Source: Shimia sp. (lineage in GTDB: Bacteria > Pseudomonadota > Alphaproteobacteria > Rhodobacterales > Rhodobacteraceae). Taken from it: a DNA stretch of 64,000 nucleotides. The position numbers and the translations under genes are program-made. Numbering within the stretch: the first letter of the stretch is position 1; every line of letters begins with the position of its first letter. The stretch is from NCBI RefSeq assembly GCF_022448905.1, contig NZ_JAKVCW010000013.1:1-64000 (forward strand), written 5' to 3'. The notes below the pieces were generated by a model. That model saw only the letters and a list, made by a program, of their open reading frames with translations. It made no database searches and was not told the DNA's origin. Shown in pieces: positions 25,905 to 34,933 of this stretch.

Positions 25905-28163
25905 ATGTTCAGAGCCAAAAAGCTGTCACTTTCTCTCAAGCTGCCATTGGTAATGGTCGCTTTGACAGCCACGTTTCTGGTAACAGTGTCCTTCCTGGTT
26001 TATCGCATGGCAGAACAGAACATTCGCCAGAATGTTTATGCCTCCCACGAAACAACGGCCAACGCCGGCCAACAGGCCATCGCCGCCCTGATTGACGCCG
26101 TGCGCCGTGATCTGGTGATGAACGCCGATCAGCCAACCACATTCCGCGCGATCAGCAACTTTGACCGCGTTATTGGCATGATCGAAGCCGACGACCCGAT
26201 CAAATACCTCACGGACACCTATATTGCCAAAAACCCGAACCCAGCGGGCGAACGCGCCAAGCTGGTCGATCCGGGTGACGGCCAATACTACAGCCAGTCT
26301 CACAACAGCTACCACCCGACGTTCCTGCGCTCGCTGAACCTCAATGGCTACGCTGACATCTACCTCTTCAACACCGAAGGCCGCCTGCTCTACTCGGTGA
26401 TGAAACAGGACGATTTTGCACAGGACTTCTCCAAAGGCGCCTATGCCGCCTCCGGTCTGGGGCAGGTCTTCAAAGCCGCCGTGAACTCCAAACCCGGCGA
26501 GATCAGCACCTCTGACTTTGCCGCTTACGAGATCACCGGCGGCGCTTCCGGCGCTTTCCTGGCGATCCCGATCCTAAGCAAGAAGAAAGCCATCGCCGGC
26601 GTGCTGGCCGTGCAGCTGTCCAGCGACCGCATCACCAGCGCCCTGTCCACCAATCTGGACGACAGTGGCCATCAGAACCTCTTTCTGGTGGGTGAAGACG
26701 GCACCGCCCGTAGCCCATCACTGATCGAAGGCTTGTTTGAGGTCTCCGGCGCTCTGCCCGCCACCCCGCACATTGCGGCGGCGCAGGCCCACGAGGAGGC
26801 CTTCTTTGAATCCGTAACCTCTGTTGGCGGGATTGACGCCATCAGCCTGGTGAAACCCATGGAGGTTCCCGGCTTCAACTGGTCCCTGGTCATGGAAACC
26901 GATCACGCTGCGGCCTTCTCTGTGGTCAATGAAATCCGCCTGGTCGCCATCGCCATGATCGCCGCCTCTGTGGTCATCGCCATCATCGTGTCCTGGATTG
27001 CCGCGGGTCGCTTAACCAAACCGATTCAAGCGCTCTGTGGTGTTACCGACGCTTTGGCCGAAGGGAACTATGAGATCGACATCTCAGGCCAAAAACGAGG
27101 CGACGAATTGGGCGATCTGGCCCGCACCATGGGCGACTTCCGCGATAAGTTGAAACGCGCCGATGAAGCCTCAGAACGCGAAGCAGAAAACGCCCGCAAA
27201 ACCGCTGACGTGGTGGACACCATGAGCCAGGCGCTCGCCGAACTGGAACGTGGCAACCTCGCCTGTGACATCCACGAGCCGTTTGTGGCCGACTACGAAA
27301 TCCTGCGCGAAAACTTCAACCACAGCCTCGCCAACCTGCGCACGCTGATGTCTGAGATCGTCGAGGCCTCCCAACACGTAGGCCAATACTCCGACGAACA
27401 GAAATCCGCGGCCACCGTGATGGAAAAACGCACCGAAAGCGCCGCCGCCACGCTGGAAGACACTGCCCACGCTGTGACGGCACTCTCGGACGGGGTAAAA
27501 GCCACCGCTGACCGCGCCACACGCGTGGATGGCGTGATGCAGACCGCCCGTCAGGAAGCGGAAAACAGCCGCGATGTGGTCTCTTCCGCCGTGGAAGCCA
27601 TGGACCAGATCCAGACCGCCTCCAGCGAGATTTCCCAGATCATCGGCGTGATCGACGACATCGCCTTCCAAACCAACCTACTCGCCCTAAACGCAGGTGT
27701 GGAAGCCGCCCGTGCGGGCAGCGCTGGCAGCGGCTTTGCCGTGGTCGCCTCCGAAGTGCGCGCCCTGGCGCAACGCGCCGCCGAGGCCGCCGGTCAAATT
27801 CAGGCCCTGACCAGCGCCAGCGAAGACCATGTCTCCAACGGTGTGGAAATGGTGGGCCGCGCAGGCGACGCGCTAACCAATATCATCACACAGGTGACCT
27901 CTGTGTCTGATCTGGTCACGGAAATCTCCGAGGGCGTGCGCACACAATCTTCTGGTCTGGACAGCATCAACACCTCCATGGGCGAGCTGGACTCCATGAC
28001 CCAGCAGAACACCGCCATGGCCGAAGAAGCCGCCGCCTCCAGCCAGATGTTGCTGGCCGAAGCGCAAAGCCTCTCTGGCATCGTGGCGCGTTTCGACATG
28101 GAAGGCGCAACTGAGCCGGACATGTCCGACGACTTCGAAGAGGAGGATCGCCTTAGCGCCTAA
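25905..28163 (+). CDS. Methyl-accepting chemotaxis protein (Cache-type sensor)
   Basis: A 752-aa receptor. TM1 is at about 13-36 ([20 protein letters not shown]), a large extracytoplasmic region at 37-344 resembles a Cache domain ([30 protein letters not shown]), and TM2 is at about 345-368. HAMP and the signalling hairpin [20 protein letters not shown] (about 585) follow. No C-terminal docking pentapeptide is present (end EEEDRLSA). ATG at 25905 follows GAGGAG; an earlier in-frame ATG at 25842 gives an implausible N-terminus. Confidence 0.93.
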   Translation: MFRAKKLSLSLKLPLVMVALTATFLVTVSFLVYRMAEQNIRQNVYASHETTANAGQQAIAALIDAVRRDLVMNADQPTTFRAISNFDRVIGMIEADDPIKYLTDTYIAKNPNPAGERAKLVDPGDGQYYSQSHNSYHPTFLRSLNLNGYADIYLFNTEGRLLYSVMKQDDFAQDFSKGAYAASGLGQVFKAAVNSKPGEISTSDFAAYEITGGASGAFLAIPILSKKKAIAGVLAVQLSSDRITSALSTNLDDSGHQNLFLVGEDGTARSPSLIEGLFEVSGALPATPHIAAAQAHEEAFFESVTSVGGIDAISLVKPMEVPGFNWSLVMETDHAAAFSVVNEIRLVAIAMIAASVVIAIIVSWIAAGRLTKPIQALCGVTDALAEGNYEIDISGQKRGDELGDLARTMGDFRDKLKRADEASEREAENARKTADVVDTMSQALAELERGNLACDIHEPFVADYEILRENFNHSLANLRTLMSEIVEASQHVGQYSDEQKSAATVMEKRTESAAATLEDTAHAVTALSDGVKATADRATRVDGVMQTARQEAENSRDVVSSAVEAMDQIQTASSEISQIIGVIDDIAFQTNLLALNAGVEAARAGSAGSGFAVVASEVRALAQRAAEAAGQIQALTSASEDHVSNGVEMVGRAGDALTNIITQVTSVSDLVTEISEGVRTQSSGLDSINTSMGELDSMTQQNTAMAEEAAASSQMLLAEAQSLSGIVARFDMEGATEPDMSDDFEEEDRLSA

Positions 28164-28182
28164 GCCTCTCCCCTAAAAGCAC

Positions 28183-28214
28183 AAAAGCCCGCCTGATCCA
28201 CTCAGGCGGGCTTT
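28183..28214. terminator. Bidirectional terminator
   Basis: A perfect 10-bp stem GCCCGCCTGA / TCAGGCGGGC with loop TCCAC is flanked by AAAA and TTT. It lies between the convergent chemoreceptor (+) and ABC ATPase (-) genes. Confidence 0.88.
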
Positions 28215-28235
28215 CTTGTCTTAAACAGCGAAAGC

Positions 28236-29333
28236 TTAGTTCAACCGCTCGCCACTGCCCGGCGCAAAGTAGGACACTTTGCTGAGGTCAAACGCCAGCG
28301 GCAACGGTTGCCCCGGCTGCGCCCCGGTCTCCGCATGCAATCGCGCGGTGACCTGCTTGCCCCCCAGCTCGGACACCACAAAAGTATCCGCGCCCGCCGG
28401 CTCCACCATGTCGATATGACACTCCGCCACCTGCACGTCTTCACCAGCCCGGAACCCGGCCTCGGCAATATCCTCAGGACGCAAGCCTAGGATCACATCT
28501 TGCGGCAGGTTCTCCGCATGGGTATCGGTCAACATCAGCGGCGCCGCACCCTCACGGGCGATCTCAATCTGCGTGCCCGTACCATTTTTAGTGGCCTTCG
28601 CCGGGATCAGGTTCATCGCCGGGCTGCCCATGAAGTCCGCCACAAACAGGTTGGCCGGACGGTTATAGATCTCCGCCGGGGTGCCGATCTGCTGCACCAC
28701 ACCACCTTTCAGAACCACAATTTTGGTCGCAAGCGTCATCGCCTCGATCTGATCGTGGGTCACATAGACCATGGTCGCGCCAAGGTTCTGGTGCAATTTT
28801 TTGATCTCAGAGCGCATCTCCACCCGCAGCTTGGCATCAAGGTTGGACAGCGGTTCGTCAAACAGGAACAGCTTGGGATCACGCACAAGCGCCCGGCCCA
28901 TAGCAACACGCTGCCGCTGACCACCGGAGAGTTGCCCCGGACGACGGTTCAGCAACTGCTCAATCTGCAGCTGGCTGGCCACCTCGTTGAGCTTCTGCTC
29001 TTGCGTCGCCGCATCCACACCGCGCACTTTCATGCCAAAGGTGATGTTCTTGGCCACCGACATGGTCGGGTAAAGCGCGTAGGACTGGAACACCATCGCG
29101 ATGTCGCGATCCTTGGGGCTGACATGGGTCATGTCCTTGCCACCAATCGACAGCGTACCGCCGGTGATCGGCTCCAGCCCCGCGATGCAGTTCAGCAGCG
29201 TGGATTTACCACAGCCGGACGGGCCGACCAGCACAAGGAAATCGCCGGGCTCAATCGCCACATTGATGTCCTTCAGGATCTCGACGGAGCCGTAGTTCTT
29301 GTAGAGTTGTTTGATATCCAGAATGGGTGCCAT
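28236..29333 (-). CDS. gtsD: Sugar ABC transporter ATPase (MalK/UgpC/GtsD type)
   Basis: A 365-aa ABC ATPase. Walker A is GPSGCGKST (37-45), the Q loop FQSYALYPTMS, the signature LSGGQ (135-139), Walker B LFLFDEP (155-161) and switch H in VYVTHDQIEA. The C-terminal 120 residues form the regulatory TOBE/OB domain typical of carbohydrate importers (MNLIPAKA, GLRPEDI). It energises the two permeases directly upstream. It is the last gene of the operon. Confidence 0.93.
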   Translation of the reverse strand: MAPILDIKQLYKNYGSVEILKDINVAIEPGDFLVLVGPSGCGKSTLLNCIAGLEPITGGTLSIGGKDMTHVSPKDRDIAMVFQSYALYPTMSVAKNITFGMKVRGVDAATQEQKLNEVASQLQIEQLLNRRPGQLSGGQRQRVAMGRALVRDPKLFLFDEPLSNLDAKLRVEMRSEIKKLHQNLGATMVYVTHDQIEAMTLATKIVVLKGGVVQQIGTPAEIYNRPANLFVADFMGSPAMNLIPAKATKNGTGTQIEIAREGAAPLMLTDTHAENLPQDVILGLRPEDIAEAGFRAGEDVQVAECHIDMVEPAGADTFVVSELGGKQVTARLHAETGAQPGQPLPLAFDLSKVSYFAPGSGERLN

Positions 29334-29337
29334 GGGG

Positions 29338-30231
29338 TTAACCTTTCACGGAACCTGCGGTCAGGCCGCGGATGAAGTATTTGCCTGCCACCACATAGAC
29401 AAGCAGCGTGGGAAGGGCGGCGATGATGGCAGCGGCCATATCGACGTTGTATTCCTTCACCCCTGTGGTGGAGTTGACGATGTTGTTGAGCGCCACGGTC
29501 ACCGGTTGGGTGCCCGACTGGCTGAAGCTGACCCCGAAGAGGAAGTCGTTCCAGATGTTGGTGAACTGCCAGATCACGGTCACCACCACGATGGGGAGCG
29601 ACAGCGGCAGGAAGATCGACCAGAAAATCCGGAAGAACCCTGCCCCGTCCACCTTCGCCGCTTTGGTGAGTTCAGACGGAATCGTGACATAGTAGTTGCG
29701 GAAGAACAGCGTGGTGAAGCCAATCCCGTAAATCACATGCACCAGGATCAACCCGGGGATCGACCCCGCCAGTCCCAGAATGCCCAGGCTGCGCGCCATT
29801 GGCAGCAGCACCACCTGAAACGGGATAAAGCAGCCAAACAGCATCAGCGAGAAGATCAGGTTCGCGCCTTTGAAGCGCCACTGCGCAATCACATAGCCAT
29901 TCACCGCGCCCAGCAAGGTGGCAATGATCACCGCCGGCACCGTCATCAGAACCGAGTTCCAGAAATACGGCTTCAGCCCCTCACATTTCACACCGGTACA
30001 GGTTTCAGACCAGGCCGTGCGCCAGGCGTCAAAGGTCACTTCCCGTGGCAGCGCAACCAGAGAGCCGGTGCGGATTTCCTCCAGGCTTTTGAGTGAGGTG
30101 GTCACCATCACAAACAACGGCATCAGATAGAAGAGCGCAAACAGGCCCAGCAAAGCAAACAGCAACCACCGCAGAGCCAACTGGCTATAGTTGCGACGCG
30201 GCGCGTCATAAGATTGGGTGAAATCAGTCAT
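29338..30231 (-). CDS. gtsC: Sugar ABC transporter permease (MalG/GtsC type)
   Basis: A 297-aa inner-membrane permease with about six hydrophobic segments, the first LALRWLLFALLGLFALFYLM. The cytoplasmic EAA loop reads ELTKAAKVDGAGFFRIFW, which contacts the ATPase. The large loop near residues 75-95 (ETCTGVKCEGLKPYFWNS) is typical of GtsC-like permeases. It overlaps the upstream permease gene by 8 bp. Confidence 0.9.
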   Translation of the reverse strand: MTDFTQSYDAPRRNYSQLALRWLLFALLGLFALFYLMPLFVMVTTSLKSLEEIRTGSLVALPREVTFDAWRTAWSETCTGVKCEGLKPYFWNSVLMTVPAVIIATLLGAVNGYVIAQWRFKGANLIFSLMLFGCFIPFQVVLLPMARSLGILGLAGSIPGLILVHVIYGIGFTTLFFRNYYVTIPSELTKAAKVDGAGFFRIFWSIFLPLSLPIVVVTVIWQFTNIWNDFLFGVSFSQSGTQPVTVALNNIVNSTTGVKEYNVDMAAAIIAALPTLLVYVVAGKYFIRGLTAGSVKG

Positions 30232-31096
30232 GTTTCGCCCTCAGTTCGGAGTACAGGTAAGGCACGACAATGGCAAAGACGACGCCCATCATGACCATGG
30301 CAGAGCTGGCCGCCTGACCAATATCGCCGCGCGAAAACGCCATGGCGTACATGTAGGTCGCAGGCAGATCCGTGGCGTAGCCGGGACCACCACCGGTCAG
30401 GGCAATCACAAGGTCAAAGCTCTTGATCGCGAGGTGCGCCAGCACAATGAAGGCCGACAGGAAGATCGGGGCCATCGACGGGATGATGATGGCTGAGTAA
30501 ATCCGCCAAGTGGGGATGCCGTCCACCTGCGCCGCCTTGATGATTTCCTCATCCACGGAGCGCAACCCGGCAAGGAACAGCGCCATGACAAAGCCGCTGG
30601 CCTGCCACACGGCGGCAACCACCACCGCATAGATCGCCATCTTGGGATCGGTGATCCAGTTGAAGGTGAAGCTCTCAAAACCCCAGCTCCGCACAGTGGC
30701 TTCGATCCCGAGACCCGGGTTCATGATCCACTTCCACGCGGTCCCGGTCACAATCATCGACAGCGCCATCGGGTAGAGGTAGATCGTGCGAAGCGCACCC
30801 TCGGCGCGGATTTTCTGATCCAGCAGAATGGCCAGGAACAGGCCGAGGATCATAGAAATCCCGATGAACAGCGTGCCAAAGATGAACAGGTTGTCCATCG
30901 CCGTGTCCCAGCGGGGGGAGGCAAACAGGCGTTCATACTGGATGAAGCCTTTGATTTCATAACGTGGCATCAACTTGGAGCGAGTGAAAGACACCCAAGC
31001 AGTCCAGAAGATAAAGCCATAGACGAAGATGAGGACGGCCACAAAAGAAGGTGCTAGCACCATCTTTGGCACGTGGCGTTCAAGCCATTCGGTCAT
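30224..31096 (-). CDS. gtsB: Sugar ABC transporter permease (MalF/GtsB type)
   Basis: A 290-aa inner-membrane permease with six hydrophobic segments. The EAA loop is EEIIKAAQVDGIPTWRIYSA. The N-terminal VLAPSFVAVLIFVYGFIFWT and the ALTGGGPGYATDL loop are typical of carbohydrate permeases of the MalF group. ATG at 31096 is chosen; GTG one codon earlier is possible, both behind AAAGGG. It forms a heterodimer with the next permease. Confidence 0.9.
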   Translation of the reverse strand: MTEWLERHVPKMVLAPSFVAVLIFVYGFIFWTAWVSFTRSKLMPRYEIKGFIQYERLFASPRWDTAMDNLFIFGTLFIGISMILGLFLAILLDQKIRAEGALRTIYLYPMALSMIVTGTAWKWIMNPGLGIEATVRSWGFESFTFNWITDPKMAIYAVVVAAVWQASGFVMALFLAGLRSVDEEIIKAAQVDGIPTWRIYSAIIIPSMAPIFLSAFIVLAHLAIKSFDLVIALTGGGPGYATDLPATYMYAMAFSRGDIGQAASSAMVMMGVVFAIVVPYLYSELRAKHD

Positions 31097-31159
31097 CACA
31101 GCGACCCTTTATTCAAATGCCCCGCCCCGAGAAGTTTCGGGACAGGGCGTGGGAGAAGG

Positions 31160-32404
31160 TTACAGCGAGTTCGCAACCGCGTCGGCCAGCATCTTCACCG
31201 CATCGGCAGAAGACATGTCCGAGTTGAAGTGCGCGGTCACAACATCGGTGATCGCACCCGCCTGCGCGCCGCGCAGCGCCATGCCGTGGGCATAGCTTGG
31301 CAGCAGGGAGCCTTCGTCGCTGCTCGCAGCCATATCGGCGGCGGAGGTGTGGGCACAGCTCTCAAACTTGTCCAGCGCCACATCTGTACGGGCCGGAATG
31401 GAGCCTTTGTTCAGGTTGAACACTTCCTGGAAGTTTGGCCCCATGATCAGGTCTGCCAGCAGGTTCTGACCCGCTTTTTTGTCGTCGCCGTCAACGTCAA
31501 ACATGGCAAAGCTGTCGACCACATAGAGGTAGCCGTTGCCTGGGGTCGAAGAGCAGAGGAAGTCTTCACCAGGAGCTTTGCCAGCCGCCAGGAATTCGCC
31601 TTTGGCCCAGTCGCCCATGATCTGGAACGCCGCTTCACCGTTCATCACCATCGCGGTGGCCAGGTTCCAGTCACGACCGGAGAAGTTGCCATCCACATAG
31701 CCGCGCAGTTTGCGCATCTGGTCAAACACAGCAATCATCGTGTCAGATTGCAGCGCTGCCGGGTCCAGATCAACCAGAGCTTGCTGATAGAACTCTGGCC
31801 CACCAAGGCCAAGTGCCACAGCTTCAAACACCGTTGCGTCCTGCCAGGCCTGACCGCCGTGCGCCAGTGGGATCACACCCGCCGCCTGCAGCTTGTCAGC
31901 CGCCGCGTTGAACTCGTCCCAGGTGTTTGGCATCGCAATACCGTTGGCTTCCAACACGTCCGCGTTGGCCCAGATCCAGTCCACACGGTGCACGTTCACC
32001 GGCGCCGCGCACCAGCTGCCTTCACATTTCATGTGACCCGCGATGGAGGCTGGCAGCACAGTGTCCCAGCCTTTTTCCTCAGCCACGGCAGAGATGTCTG
32101 CCAGCACGCCTTCTTCATACCATTCCTGAATGGCCGGGCCTTTCAGCTGAACCGCGGTCGGTGCGTTGCCGGACAGCACGCGGGCGCGCAGCGCGGTCAT
32201 CGCCGCGTCGCCGCCACCACCGGCCACTGGCATGTCAGTCCATGTACCGCCATTGTCGGCAAACTCTTTCTGCAGCACGGCCACGGACTTGGCTTCACCG
32301 CCAGATGTCCACCAGTGCAGAACCTCTGCCTGAGGCTCAGCCTTGGCAATGTTGGATGCCACAAAGGACGCAACCACTGCGGCTGCGAATACGGATTTTT
32401 TCAT
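31160..32404 (-). CDS. gtsA: Glucose/mannose-type ABC transporter binding protein
   Basis: A 414-aa periplasmic binding protein. A signal peptide (MKKSVFAAAVVASFVASNIA, cleaved near KAEP) is followed by EVLHWWTSGGEAKSVAVLQ and MPVAGGGGDAAMTALRARV, then VNVHRVDWIWANADVLE. These stretches closely match the glucose/mannose-binding protein GtsA (GltB) of pseudomonads as I recall it. ATG at 32404 is preceded by AGGAGGA; the frame extends upstream, but only this start gives the signal peptide. Glucose is the most likely ligand, other hexoses possible. Confidence 0.9.
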   Translation of the reverse strand: MKKSVFAAAVVASFVASNIAKAEPQAEVLHWWTSGGEAKSVAVLQKEFADNGGTWTDMPVAGGGGDAAMTALRARVLSGNAPTAVQLKGPAIQEWYEEGVLADISAVAEEKGWDTVLPASIAGHMKCEGSWCAAPVNVHRVDWIWANADVLEANGIAMPNTWDEFNAAADKLQAAGVIPLAHGGQAWQDATVFEAVALGLGGPEFYQQALVDLDPAALQSDTMIAVFDQMRKLRGYVDGNFSGRDWNLATAMVMNGEAAFQIMGDWAKGEFLAAGKAPGEDFLCSSTPGNGYLYVVDSFAMFDVDGDDKKAGQNLLADLIMGPNFQEVFNLNKGSIPARTDVALDKFESCAHTSAADMAASSDEGSLLPSYAHGMALRGAQAGAITDVVTAHFNSDMSSADAVKMLADAVANSL

Positions 32405-32470
32405 AATGTCCTCCCAATTTCGACTGCCCGTCTGAGCAGTGCTGCCCCATTCCTGCCAAACGCTGAGGGG

Positions 32471-32574
32471 GTGTAACAATCCACCAAATACCGGTTTTGC
32501 CTTTGCCATGTCACAAAATCCGGTGTTCTGTTACACGCTGTTACCTAGGCCTTGATTTTGTTGCACGCTGTTAC
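32471..32574. promoter_or_regulatory. TGTTAC tandem sites between gtsA and the two-component genes
   Basis: TGTTACACGCTGTTAC at 32529-32544 and TGTTGCACGCTGTTAC at 32559-32574 differ at one position and start exactly 30 bp apart. Each contains two TGTTAC-like half sites at a 10-bp period. A reverse copy (GTGTAACA) lies at 32471-32478 on the gtsA side. Tandem direct half sites at one helical turn are the usual target form of OmpR-family regulators such as the one encoded next door. Confidence 0.7.
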
Positions 32575-32634
32575 AAAGCACGCAACAAGACAACCTGCCG
32601 TAGGGGAGCGACGGGTGGCAATTGGGAGGTAGGC

Positions 32635-33378
32635 ATGACGATTCCACGGCTTTTGGTGGTTGATGATGACGCGGAAACCCGTGGGATGCTGACGCAGTTC
32701 CTGCGCCAAAACGGTTTCATCGCCCTGCCGTGTGACAGCGAGGTCACAATCCGGGAACAACTGGACAGTGGCCGCGTCGACCTCATCCTGTTGGATGTAA
32801 TGCTGGGGGATGAATACGGCGTCGACATCTGCAAACGCCTGCGTCACGAACAGGACGTGCCCGTGATCCTGGTCTCCGCCCTCTCTGCCGACCATCACCG
32901 CATGGCGGGCTACGAAGTCGGCGCGGATGACTACATCGCCAAGCCCTTCAACCCCAACTTATTGCTCGCCCGCGTAAAAGCCGTCCTGCACCGCGCCAAA
33001 CGCAGCAGCTCCCTCACCTACCGGCGCAGCATCTCCACCTTCCGCTTTGGCGGATGGTGTTATGACGCGAAACGCGACGAGGTCACCTCCCCGCAAGGCT
33101 ATCAAGTCAGCCTCTCGCGTAAAGAGACCGCCCTGCTCAAGGTATTCTTGGGCAACCCCCACATCCCCCTGACCCGCGAAGAAATCAACACCGCGCTGGA
33201 TGTGACCGGCGACGGTCAGGACGCCGGTAACGGCAACCCAGGCCGTGCCATTGACGTTCTGGTAGGCCGTCTGCGCGGCAAAATCGAAGCCGAGCCCAAA
33301 ATACCAGAAATGCTGCGCACCCAACGTGGTGTGGGCTACGTCTTTGCCGTTGATGTGGCGGTTGAGGACGATCAATGA
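32635..33378 (+). CDS. OmpR-family response regulator (GltR-like)
   Basis: A 247-aa regulator. The receiver has LLVVDDDAETRG with phosphoacceptor D54 (LILLDVMLGDEYG) and K at DDYIAKPFNPN. The C-terminal winged helix (about 130-240) includes VSLSRKETALLKVFLGNP and LVGRLRGKIE, with RTQRGVGYVFA at the end. ATG at 32635 follows GGGAGGT. It is divergent from the glucose-type transporter and overlaps the kinase gene by 4 bp. In pseudomonads GltR/GtrS controls gts genes, supporting the same link here. Confidence 0.93.
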   Translation: MTIPRLLVVDDDAETRGMLTQFLRQNGFIALPCDSEVTIREQLDSGRVDLILLDVMLGDEYGVDICKRLRHEQDVPVILVSALSADHHRMAGYEVGADDYIAKPFNPNLLLARVKAVLHRAKRSSSLTYRRSISTFRFGGWCYDAKRDEVTSPQGYQVSLSRKETALLKVFLGNPHIPLTREEINTALDVTGDGQDAGNGNPGRAIDVLVGRLRGKIEAEPKIPEMLRTQRGVGYVFAVDVAVEDDQ

Positions 33379-34832
33379 CCGCCACGTCACAGGGCCTTCG
33401 TTTAAACACCCTGGGCGTTCTGCTGGTCGCTGCCTGTTTCCTGACCGCCTACGCCACGGCTTGGATGTGGTCCTCCTCCACCAACGGCTGGCGCGACCAC
33501 CTCACCCGCTCCTACGTCGCCGGTGTGTCACTCTATGACAGCCTGCGCACCCGCGCCGATCCTCCGGTGGGCGTGGACATCAGTCCCCTTTCTCAGGTGG
33601 CGCAGACCCAGGTCATGCAAGGCGACTTCTGGCACCTGCCCAACGTGCCCCAACCGGCCTTTGTCACCAACGTCTCCATCAAAGGTCAGGGCCATGATCC
33701 GGTCTCCGGCGAGTCTCTGGCGCTGATCATTGTGTCTGACAGCTTGCAATACAACGTGTCCGAGCTGATCTCCAACGGTCGGCAGTCTGCGGCGCAAAAA
33801 CTGGGCAACGTCACCCAGCTTTTGGCGACCTACTGCAGCGAACCCATCCTCTTTGCCCGCATGGGCGCACAGGACTGGAAACGCATCGATGGTCAGGACG
33901 TCTGGGGCTGTCACGCCGCCCCCACTGACCTGCGCCTGCCCGCCATCCTGCTCGCTCTGGTGGCACTGGCGGTTTTCACCACGTTGGTGCGCGACACATC
34001 TGCGCATTTTGAACGTTTCGCCCGCACCCTGCGCAACCACCGCCGCCTTGGCGGCCCTCAAAGCTACGCCCTGCAAGGCCCCGAAGAACTGCGCGAGATT
34101 GTGCAGGCGCTGAACCGCTATCTGGAGCGCGAGCGCGAGCAAATCGCCAAACGCGCCACGGTGCTCTCCGGCGTCAGCCATGATCTCGGCACCCCGGCCA
34201 CCCGCCTGCGCCTGCGCGCCGCATTGGTCGAAGACGCCGAGCTGCGCGGCAAATTTGAGGCCGACATCGACAGTATGACCGAGATGATCGAAAGCGTGCT
34301 GACCTACACCCGCGCCGAACTCAACGAAGAGCCGCCCCGCAACCTCTCGCTCACCTCGCTGATTGACGCGCTGGTCGACGACTATCAGGACCTCGGCCAG
34401 CCGGTGACGCTGGAGACCTCCGAAACCCCGTCGTTTCAGGGTGGCGGCTCGGTGTTTACCGCCACCGCGGGTCGTGGCGCACTGCCAACGGAACAACGCA
34501 TCCTCGTCTCCGCACGCCCTGTGTCGCTCAAACGCGCGATTTCCAACCTGATCGAAAACGCACTGAAATACGGCCGCAAAGCCAAAGTCGCCATAGAGGC
34601 CACCGCCGAGCACGCCATCATCACGGTTGAAGACGAAGGCTCCGGCATGACCGCCGCCGAAATCGAAGCCGCTGTCGCGCCCTTCACGCGGGGCGATAAC
34701 ACCCAGGCGATTGACGGCTACGGCCTCGGCCTGACCATCGTGGCCACCGTGGCCGAGCAACACGGCGGCACGCTGTATTTTGAAGCCGGCACCGGCGGCA
34801 TGCGCGCCTGTCTAAAAATCCAGCGCCACTAG
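33375..34832 (+). CDS. Sensor histidine kinase (GtrS/EnvZ-like)
   Basis: A 485-aa membrane kinase. TM1 is at about 8-33 (TLGVLLVAACFLTAYATAW), a periplasmic sensor region at 34-180, and TM2 at about 190-206 (LPAILLALVALAVFTTL). HAMP follows, then the H box VLSGVSHDLGTPATRLRLR with H269, the N box SNLIENALKYG and the G box EDEGSGMTAAE, GYGLGLTIV. It overlaps the response regulator gene (ATGA). Periplasmic input is probably a sugar or its oxidation product, by analogy with GtrS; not shown by sequence. Confidence 0.92.
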   Translation: MTATSQGLRLNTLGVLLVAACFLTAYATAWMWSSSTNGWRDHLTRSYVAGVSLYDSLRTRADPPVGVDISPLSQVAQTQVMQGDFWHLPNVPQPAFVTNVSIKGQGHDPVSGESLALIIVSDSLQYNVSELISNGRQSAAQKLGNVTQLLATYCSEPILFARMGAQDWKRIDGQDVWGCHAAPTDLRLPAILLALVALAVFTTLVRDTSAHFERFARTLRNHRRLGGPQSYALQGPEELREIVQALNRYLEREREQIAKRATVLSGVSHDLGTPATRLRLRAALVEDAELRGKFEADIDSMTEMIESVLTYTRAELNEEPPRNLSLTSLIDALVDDYQDLGQPVTLETSETPSFQGGGSVFTATAGRGALPTEQRILVSARPVSLKRAISNLIENALKYGRKAKVAIEATAEHAIITVEDEGSGMTAAEIEAAVAPFTRGDNTQAIDGYGLGLTIVATVAEQHGGTLYFEAGTGGMRACLKIQRH

Positions 34833-34852
34833 AGCAACTGAGCCGCAAAAAA

Positions 34853-34885
34853 GGCGCTGCAGTGTCCTGCAACGCCCCGCTTTCT
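34853..34885. terminator. Probable terminator after the histidine kinase gene
   Basis: Stem GGCGCTGCAG / CTGCAACGCC (9 of 10 pairs plus one wobble) with loop TGTC sits after an A run (34848-34852) and before a pyrimidine-rich CCGCTTTCTCTTTCC. It is 20 bp past the kinase stop. Confidence 0.6.
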
Positions 34886-34890
34886 CTTTC

Positions 34891-34933
34891 CCCAAATATC
34901 CTCGGGGGTCTGGGGGCAGACAGCCCCCGGCGC
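34891..34933. repeat. C/G-rich Roseobacter-type intergenic repeat
   Basis: CCCAAATATCCTCGGGGGTC followed by TGGGGGCAGACAGCCCCCGG, with GGGGGC/GCCCCC able to pair. A related segment (TTAAATATCCCGGGGGAG) occurs at 61064-61113. Both lie directly after the stop of a minus-strand gene, so they may act as terminators or REP-like elements. Confidence 0.5.
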
